Shown here: positions 1-7,017 of the stretch, in pieces | How positions within the stretch are numbered: the stretch's first letter is position 1 | Layout: the number at the start of each line of letters is the position of its first letter | From: Acholeplasmatales bacterium | GTDB lineage: Bacteria; Bacillota_I; Bacilli_A; Acholeplasmatales; Anaeroplasmataceae | Length of the DNA stretch: 7,017 bases | Reading direction: 5' to 3' | Assembly: GCA_024681175.1 (NCBI GenBank) | Contig: JAILBI010000039.1 | Location: forward strand, 1-7,017 | Position numbers and translations under genes: made by a program | The notes under the pieces: generated by a model | What the model was told of the DNA's origin: nothing | The model's input: only the letters and a program-made list of their open reading frames with translations | Database searches by the model: none

Positions 1-2495
<2,495 letters not shown>

Positions 2496-2497
2496 TT

Positions 2498-2505
2498 AAG
2501 GAGGG
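2498..2505 (+). promoter_or_regulatory. Ribosome binding site of gyrA
   Basis: AAGGAGGG stands two bases after the gyrB stop and three to four bases before the gyrA ATG at 2509. It is the strongest anti-16S match in the window. It fits high translation of gyrA and near-equal supply with gyrB from one mRNA. Confidence 0.85.
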
Positions 2506-2508
2506 AAT

Positions 2509-5067
2509 ATGGCTAGTAAGAATCAAAAAGATTTAGAATTTGAAGCAGCAGTCACAGAACGTGCTTCAGAAGCTGTTGAGCAGCTAGATGTTAATAGCAA
2601 AATGAAAGCTTCCTTCTTAAATTACGCAATGAGTGTAATTATTGCTCGTGCATTACCAGATGCAAGAGATGGCTTAAAGCCAGTTCAAAGAAGAATTTTA
2701 TATGGTATGAATGAGCTTAAGGTTTTCCCTACAGTTCAGCATAAAAAATCAGCTCGTATCGTTGGCGACGTAATGGGTAAATATCACCCACATGGTGACT
2801 CATCTATTTATGAAGCTATGGTACATATGGCTCAGGATTTCTCTTATCGTTATACATTAGTAGATGGTCACGGTAACTTTGGTAATATCGATGGTGATGG
2901 TGCAGCCGCAATGCGTTACACTGAGGCACGTTTATCAAAAATTGCTATGGAAATGCTAAGAGATATTGATAAGGATACTGTTGATTTTGTTGATAACTAC
3001 GATGCAACAGAAAAAGAACCAGCATTATTACCTGCAAGAATACCTAATTTACTTGTAAATGGTACAACAGGTATCGCAGTAGGTATGGCAACTAATATTC
3101 CACCACATAATTTAAATGAAGTATTAGATGGCTGTATTGCATTATTAAATAATCCAGAATTATCGAGCCTTGATTTAATGGAATATATTAAAGCTCCTGA
3201 TTTCCCAACAGGTGGTATTATTATGGGTCGTGCAGGTCTTGAGCAAGCTTATACTCAAGGTAGAGGATCTATTGTAATTAGATCTAAAGCTCATATTGAG
3301 GAACTTGATAATGGCAAAAAGGAAATTATTGTTACAGAAATTCCTTATGGTTTAAGAAAAACACAAATTTTAGAAGAAATTGCAAAAGGCGTTAAGGATA
3401 AAATCTTTGATGGTATTACAGATTTAAGAGATGAATCATCAATGGCAGGAATCAAGATTGTCATTGAGCTTAGAAAAGATGTTAATGAGAATGTTATGCT
3501 AAATACATTATTTAAAAGAACATCATTACAAACATCTTATGGTATGAACATGGTTTGTCTTGTTGATAATCGTCCTGTTGCAATAAATTTACATGATGCA
3601 TTAGATGTTTACCTAAAGCATCAAATTGATGTATTAACAAGAAGAACTGAATATAATTTAAAGAAAGCTAAAGATAGAATTCATATTTTAGATGGTTTAT
3701 TGATAGCAAGAGATAATATCGACGAGGTTGTACATTTAATTAGAGATACAAAGGATGGATCTGAAAAAGAAAGATTAATGGAAAGATTTAATTTATCAGA
3801 TGTTCAAGCTCAAGCAATATTAGATATGCGTCTTCAAAGATTATCTGGTTTAAATTATGAAAAGACTATTGAAGAGAAAAAAGAATTACAAGAACAATGT
3901 AAATTATACGAAGAGATCTTAGGAAGCTATGATAAGAAAAAAGAAGTATTAATTTCTGAAATGGAAGAAATTAAAGCAAAATATGGCGATGCTCGTCATT
4001 CAGAGCTTGCCTTAGATCAAGCTATTTCAATTGATAATGAAGATTTAATTGAAAAAGAAAATGTAATTATTACAGTAACTAATGTAGGATACATGAAGAG
4101 AATGAGCGAAGAAGAATTTAGAGCTCAAAGAAGAGGTGGTACAGGCTCAAGAGGTATTAAGACTCATGAGGATGACCAGGTAGCAATGATTCTTCCTTGC
4201 TTCTCACATGATTATTTATTAATGTTTACTAATAAAGGAAGAGTATATGAGGTTAAAACATATATGATTCCTGAAGGAACAAAGCAAGGAAAAGGTACTG
4301 CAGTAAAAAATATTATTCCATTACAGGATGATGAAAAGCTTCAAGCAATTTGTAGCGTATCAGATTATGATGCAGATAGATACTTATTCTTTATTACAAG
4401 AAGAGGTATTTGTAAGAGAACTAAATTATCAGCATTCAAGAATATTAGATCTAATGGTATTATAGCTATTGGTATTAATGTTGATGATGAGCTTGAAAAT
4501 GTATACGAAACAGATGGTAATGCAACAATTATCCTTGGTGCATCTAATGGTAAAACAATCCATTTCAATGAAACAGATGTTAGAGCCATTGGTCGTCAGG
4601 GTGCAGGTGTAAAGGGTATGGAGCTTCATGGCGATGATTATATCGTTGGCTCTGCAGTATCAACATCTGAAGATGATGAAATTCTTGTAATAACTAATAA
4701 GGGTTATGGTAAGAGAACAAAGATTTCTGAATATCGTTTACAAACAAGAGGCGGTCTTGGTGTAAAAGCCTTAAATCAAACAGACAAGAATGGTGTATTA
4801 ACTGGTCTTGCGGTAGTTACAGATGATAATGATTTAATTGTTCAAACTGCGAAAGGAACAGTATTAAGAACACATGTTGCCCAAATCTCATTATCAGGTC
4901 GTGCAACACAAGGTGTTATTATTGTAAAAATAAAAGATAATGATTATATTGCTTCAATCGCTATTACTTCACGTGAAGATGATGAAGAAGATTTAGGAAA
5001 CGAAAATGTAGTTCCTGAAGGTGAAGCTGTAACCACAGATTCTACAGAAAATCCTGTAGAAAGCTAG
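2509..5067 (+). CDS. gyrA: DNA gyrase subunit A (DNA cleavage and wrapping subunit)
   Basis: GyrA cuts and rejoins the gate DNA segment through a tyrosyl-DNA link and wraps DNA with its C-terminal domain to give negative supercoiling. The 852-residue length is normal. In order: a charged N-terminal extension (1-about 30), the winged-helix breakage domain (LNYAMSVI at 37-44, DGLKPVQRR at 54-62), catalytic R136-Y137 in AAMRYTEA (E. coli Y122), the tower, a coiled-coil stretch with Lys/Glu-rich helices at about 450-495, and then a six-bladed beta-pinwheel from about 515. Blade motifs can be seen at 540-546 (GyrA box), 589-600, 649-658, 694-703, 744-753 and 796-806. The quinolone region reads [11 protein letters not shown] with S98 (E. 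coli S83) and E102 (E. coli D87), the common unmutated Gram-positive state. The GyrA box is QRRGGTG rather than QRRGG(K/R)G. The last 30 residues contain 12 Asp/Glu and no Lys/Arg. The gene starts 13 bases after gyrB, so the two are co-transcribed, and a terminator follows. The GyrA-type box and the neighbours exclude ParC, although PVQRR is worded as in ParC. Confidence 0.98.
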   Translation: MASKNQKDLEFEAAVTERASEAVEQLDVNSKMKASFLNYAMSVIIARALPDARDGLKPVQRRILYGMNELKVFPTVQHKKSARIVGDVMGKYHPHGDSSIYEAMVHMAQDFSYRYTLVDGHGNFGNIDGDGAAAMRYTEARLSKIAMEMLRDIDKDTVDFVDNYDATEKEPALLPARIPNLLVNGTTGIAVGMATNIPPHNLNEVLDGCIALLNNPELSSLDLMEYIKAPDFPTGGIIMGRAGLEQAYTQGRGSIVIRSKAHIEELDNGKKEIIVTEIPYGLRKTQILEEIAKGVKDKIFDGITDLRDESSMAGIKIVIELRKDVNENVMLNTLFKRTSLQTSYGMNMVCLVDNRPVAINLHDALDVYLKHQIDVLTRRTEYNLKKAKDRIHILDGLLIARDNIDEVVHLIRDTKDGSEKERLMERFNLSDVQAQAILDMRLQRLSGLNYEKTIEEKKELQEQCKLYEEILGSYDKKKEVLISEMEEIKAKYGDARHSELALDQAISIDNEDLIEKENVIITVTNVGYMKRMSEEEFRAQRRGGTGSRGIKTHEDDQVAMILPCFSHDYLLMFTNKGRVYEVKTYMIPEGTKQGKGTAVKNIIPLQDDEKLQAICSVSDYDADRYLFFITRRGICKRTKLSAFKNIRSNGIIAIGINVDDELENVYETDGNATIILGASNGKTIHFNETDVRAIGRQGAGVKGMELHGDDYIVGSAVSTSEDDEILVITNKGYGKRTKISEYRLQTRGGLGVKALNQTDKNGVLTGLAVVTDDNDLIVQTAKGTVLRTHVAQISLSGRATQGVIIVKIKDNDYIASIAITSREDDEEDLGNENVVPEGEAVTTDSTENPVES

Positions 5068-5080
5068 GATTAACGCAAAT

Positions 5081-5107
5081 AAATCTCCGGGAAACCGGAG
5101 ATTTTTT
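5081..5107 (+). terminator. Rho-independent terminator after gyrA
   Basis: A perfect 10-bp stem (5081-5090 pairing with 5095-5104) carries a GAAA tetraloop (5091-5094), and six T's at 5102-5107 overlap the base of the stem. Six of the ten pairs are at or near the GC-rich top (CTCCGG with CCGGAG). It begins 13 bases after the gyrA stop and should end the recF-gyrB-gyrA transcript. The opposite strand shows only the broken run TTTATTTG after the stem, so termination in the reverse direction would be weaker. The Shine-Dalgarno of the next gene starts only four bases after the T run. Confidence 0.93.
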
Positions 5108-5111
5108 GTAT

Positions 5112-5119
5112 AAAGGGAG
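5112..5119 (+). promoter_or_regulatory. Ribosome binding site of the first ABC exporter gene
   Basis: AAAGGGAG stands six bases before the ATG at 5126 and supports that start. It sits immediately behind the terminator, leaving no room for a separate promoter with a normal 5' leader between the two. Confidence 0.75.
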
Positions 5120-5125
5120 TATTAT

Positions 5126-6850
5126 ATGTCTTACTGGAAATATATAAAAAGATATTGGCCTTATTTCATATTTGGACCAATATGTAGAATATTAGCTGCA
5201 ATAGGAGAATTTATTGTACCATATTTATCTGCATTAATGATTAATAATGGTGCAGCTAAAAATGATACTGATTATATATTATATATTAGCTTAATAATGG
5301 TGGGAGTCATTATTTTGATGATAATATTTGATATATTAGGCATGTATCTTGCAATAAAGGCAGGTACCTCGCTTGCAACGGATTTAAGATTAGATACTTA
5401 TAAAAAAATACAAGAATATTCATTTTCAAATATAGATGAAATATCAGTTGGCTCTTTAATTACAAGATGTACAAATGATGTTGCACAGGTTGAGAAATTT
5501 ACAACCTCGGTTTTGCGTGGTGTTTTTAGAGCGCCTATAATGATTATTGGTGCTGTAATCATGTCATTTGTATTAGATCCAAGTGTTGCAGTAATATTTT
5601 TAATAGTTATTCCAGTATTAATTGTTGTTATTTATTTCATTATTTATATTGCTAATCCTAGATATACAAGGATGCAACAAAAAATTGATTCTTTAAATAG
5701 TAATATTAAAGAAACTACAAACAATCAAAGAGTAATTAAATCCTTTGTAAGAGAAAATTACATGATTGAAAAATTTGAAGAAGATAATGAAGAATTAAGA
5801 AAAAAATCTATTTCAGCATTAAAAATGATGATACTTATGCAGCCTGTTATTGCATTAGCTGTTAATGTATCAACAGTAATATTTGTTTATATTTCAGGAA
5901 AAAATGTAATATATGGTGATTTAGAAATAGGTACACTTACCGCATTTATTACATATTTAACACAAATATTACAAGCATTAAATTTCCTTGCCAATATTGT
6001 TTTACAAGGCACAAGAGCCCATGCTTCAAGCAAGAGAATAAGAGAAGTATTTAATGAAGAAATTGATATTATTGATAGAGAAGGAATAGATAAATCATTA
6101 AAAATTGAAGATGGCTCTATTGAATTTAAAAATGTATCATTTAAATATTTTAAAAACGATGATTCTAATATTTTAGATAATATAAATATTAAAATTGAAT
6201 CTGGTCAAACAATTGGTATATTAGGTTCTACCGGAAGTGGTAAAACATCATTAGTATCATTAATTCCAAGATTATATGATCCAATTGATGGAGATATTAT
6301 TGTTGGAAATCATAATGTAAAAGATATTTCTTTATTTAATTTAAGAGAAGATATATCAACAGTATTACAAAAAAACACATTATTCTCTGGAACAATTAAA
6401 GAAAATTTAATGTGGGGTAATGCAAACGCAACAGATGAAGAAATAGAAAAAGCATTAAAAATATCTGCTTCATATAAATTTGTAAATTCATTTAAAAATG
6501 GTTTAGAGACATTAATTGTTGAAGGTGGTAATAATTTATCTGGTGGTCAAAAACAACGTCTTTGTATTGCAAGAGCCCTTCTAAAGAAGCCTAAGATCTT
6601 AATTTTAGATGATTCAACATCTGCATGTGATCTTGATACAGAGCGTGAAATAAGATCTAATTTAGACAATTATTTAAAGGATACAACAAAGCTTATTATC
6701 GCCCAAAAAATAGTATCCGTATCTAGCGCAGATAAAATTATCATTTTAGATAATGGCTCTGTTGTTGGGGTTGGTAAGCATGATGAATTATTAAAAAATA
6801 ATAAATATTATCAAGAAATTTATTATTCACAAAGAGAGAGAGGTGAATAA
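5126..6850 (+). CDS. ABC exporter half-transporter, degenerate-site subunit of a heterodimer (multidrug type, MdlB/LmrC/BmrC-like)
   Basis: This is a membrane exporter subunit with a fused transmembrane and ATPase domain; the substrate cannot be read from sequence. At 574 residues it has the usual half-transporter length. Hydrophobic segments at about 12-38, 50-76, 133-152, 154-176, 236-257 and 270-293 give six membrane helices. The coupling region QRVIKSFVREN (201-211) is typical of type IV exporters. In the ATPase domain: probable A-loop Y341, Walker A GSTGSGKTS (367-375, K373), Q-loop Q415, canonical LSGGQ (471-475) and Walker B ending L494-D495. The position of the catalytic glutamate is D496 and the switch (H-loop) residue is Q527 (IIAQKI). 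This Asp plus Gln pair with an intact signature is the pattern of TM287-type partners, whose own ATP site is degenerate and which need a second subunit. A gene for such a partner starts three bases downstream. The start is set by the Shine-Dalgarno at 5112-5119. There is no signal peptide and no peptidase domain, so a bacteriocin-processing exporter is unlikely. The G+C content looks lower and ATA codons more frequent than in gyrA/gyrB, which need mean no more than lower expression. Confidence 0.92.
   Translation: MSYWKYIKRYWPYFIFGPICRILAAIGEFIVPYLSALMINNGAAKNDTDYILYISLIMVGVIILMIIFDILGMYLAIKAGTSLATDLRLDTYKKIQEYSFSNIDEISVGSLITRCTNDVAQVEKFTTSVLRGVFRAPIMIIGAVIMSFVLDPSVAVIFLIVIPVLIVVIYFIIYIANPRYTRMQQKIDSLNSNIKETTNNQRVIKSFVRENYMIEKFEEDNEELRKKSISALKMMILMQPVIALAVNVSTVIFVYISGKNVIYGDLEIGTLTAFITYLTQILQALNFLANIVLQGTRAHASSKRIREVFNEEIDIIDREGIDKSLKIEDGSIEFKNVSFKYFKNDDSNILDNINIKIESGQTIGILGSTGSGKTSLVSLIPRLYDPIDGDIIVGNHNVKDISLFNLREDISTVLQKNTLFSGTIKENLMWGNANATDEEIEKALKISASYKFVNSFKNGLETLIVEGGNNLSGGQKQRLCIARALLKKPKILILDDSTSACDLDTEREIRSNLDNYLKDTTKLIIAQKIVSVSSADKIIILDNGSVVGVGKHDELLKNNKYYQEIYYSQRERGE
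6841..6846 (+). promoter_or_regulatory. Ribosome binding site of the second ABC exporter gene
   Basis: AGGTGA, within GAGAGGTGA, overlaps the last codons of the upstream gene and stands seven bases before the ATG at 6854. With only three bases between stop and start, translational coupling of the two subunits is likely. Confidence 0.65.
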
Positions 6851-6853
6851 TAA

Positions 6854-7017
6854 ATGGATAAATATGAAAGAATAAAACAAAAATATGAACGTGATGCCCA
6901 GGTTGGTAAAAAGGATTTATCTTTCAATATGAAGATGGATTCAAGACAGCGTTCAATGAAAATGACAGGTAAGCCATTAGAAGCTAAAAAGACTATTAAA
7001 AGATTATTTAAATATAT
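6854..7017 (+). CDS. ABC exporter half-transporter, partner subunit, N-terminal fragment (3' end outside window)
   Basis: An open frame begins at ATG 6854 and runs to the window edge with 54 complete codons and no stop. The peptide is hydrophilic and Lys/Arg/Met-rich (MDKYERIKQKYERDAQ at its start) and ends in KKTIKRLFKY. That ending resembles the elbow helix that enters the first membrane segment of ABC exporters (family wording like TLKRLLKYIKPYK). A soluble extension of about 45 residues before this point is common in the canonical-site partner of heterodimeric exporters (TM288, LmrD, BmrD type). The call rests on this short stretch plus the degenerate subunit directly upstream, with which it should form one transporter. 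No ATPase motif is visible, so which residues it supplies to the two ATP sites cannot be judged. Confidence 0.72.
   Translation, partial: MDKYERIKQKYERDAQVGKKDLSFNMKMDSRQRSMKMTGKPLEAKKTIKRLFKY

Noticed and set aside
4922..4950. Promoter-like TTGTAA, 17-base gap, TATATT inside the 3' end of gyrA, a candidate for the ABC genes.
   Set aside because: It matches in an AT-rich coding sequence where such hits are common, and the transcript would still run into the terminator at 5081-5107. It is kept only as something to look at in 5'-end mapping.
5109..5114. TATAAA just after the terminator as a -10 element for the ABC operon.
   Set aside because: The -35 position would fall in the GC-rich hairpin with no match, and a start about 7 bases later would leave out the Shine-Dalgarno.
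5085..5119. Pairing of CTCC in the terminator stem with GGAG of the ABC ribosome binding site as a switch.
   Set aside because: Only four pairs are possible against a perfect 10-bp competing stem, so this gives no believable alternative fold.

Overview
The window is a low-GC (about 30% G+C by eye), tightly packed stretch in which every gene reads on the + strand. It holds the end of recF, complete gyrB and gyrA, a Rho-independent terminator, one complete ABC exporter half-transporter gene, and the first 54 codons of a second one. The order recF-gyrB-gyrA is the classic block next to dnaA-dnaN at the replication origin of Bacillota and Mollicutes, so the window probably lies close to oriC, although no origin elements are inside it. 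Low GC, strong Shine-Dalgarno sites and the wording of GyrA (for example [20 protein letters not shown]) suggest a low-GC Bacillota lineage, perhaps near Erysipelotrichia or Mollicutes. No species can be named from the sequence alone. All six Trp codons in the three complete genes are TGG and no visible gene ends in TGA, which argues against a Mycoplasma-type code with heavy TGA use.

Layout. Positions 1-493 encode the C-terminal 163 residues of RecF, with its signature motif and Walker B. gyrB (495-2495) starts one base after the recF stop, with its ribosome binding site inside the recF coding sequence. gyrA (2509-5067) follows after 13 bases with a near-perfect Shine-Dalgarno. A 10-bp perfect hairpin with a GAAA loop and six T's (5081-5107) closes the replication/topology block. 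Only 18 bases later the first ABC half-transporter starts (5126-6850). It has the degenerate nucleotide-binding residues typical of one partner in heterodimeric exporters. The second gene begins three bases after its stop (6854) and runs off the window with the soluble N-terminal extension typical of the other partner.

Function. GyrB and GyrA form the A2B2 DNA gyrase that introduces negative supercoils. RecF acts in loading RecA at gapped or stalled DNA. The two ABC proteins most likely assemble into one membrane exporter of unknown substrate, related in architecture to TM287/288, LmrCD and BmrCD.

I see no mobile element, CRISPR array, RNA gene or novel system. The points most worth checking are departures from consensus inside otherwise ordinary housekeeping proteins (GyrA box, GyrB TOPRIM, RecF motifs) and the unusual placement of a strong terminator directly against the ribosome binding site of the exporter operon.
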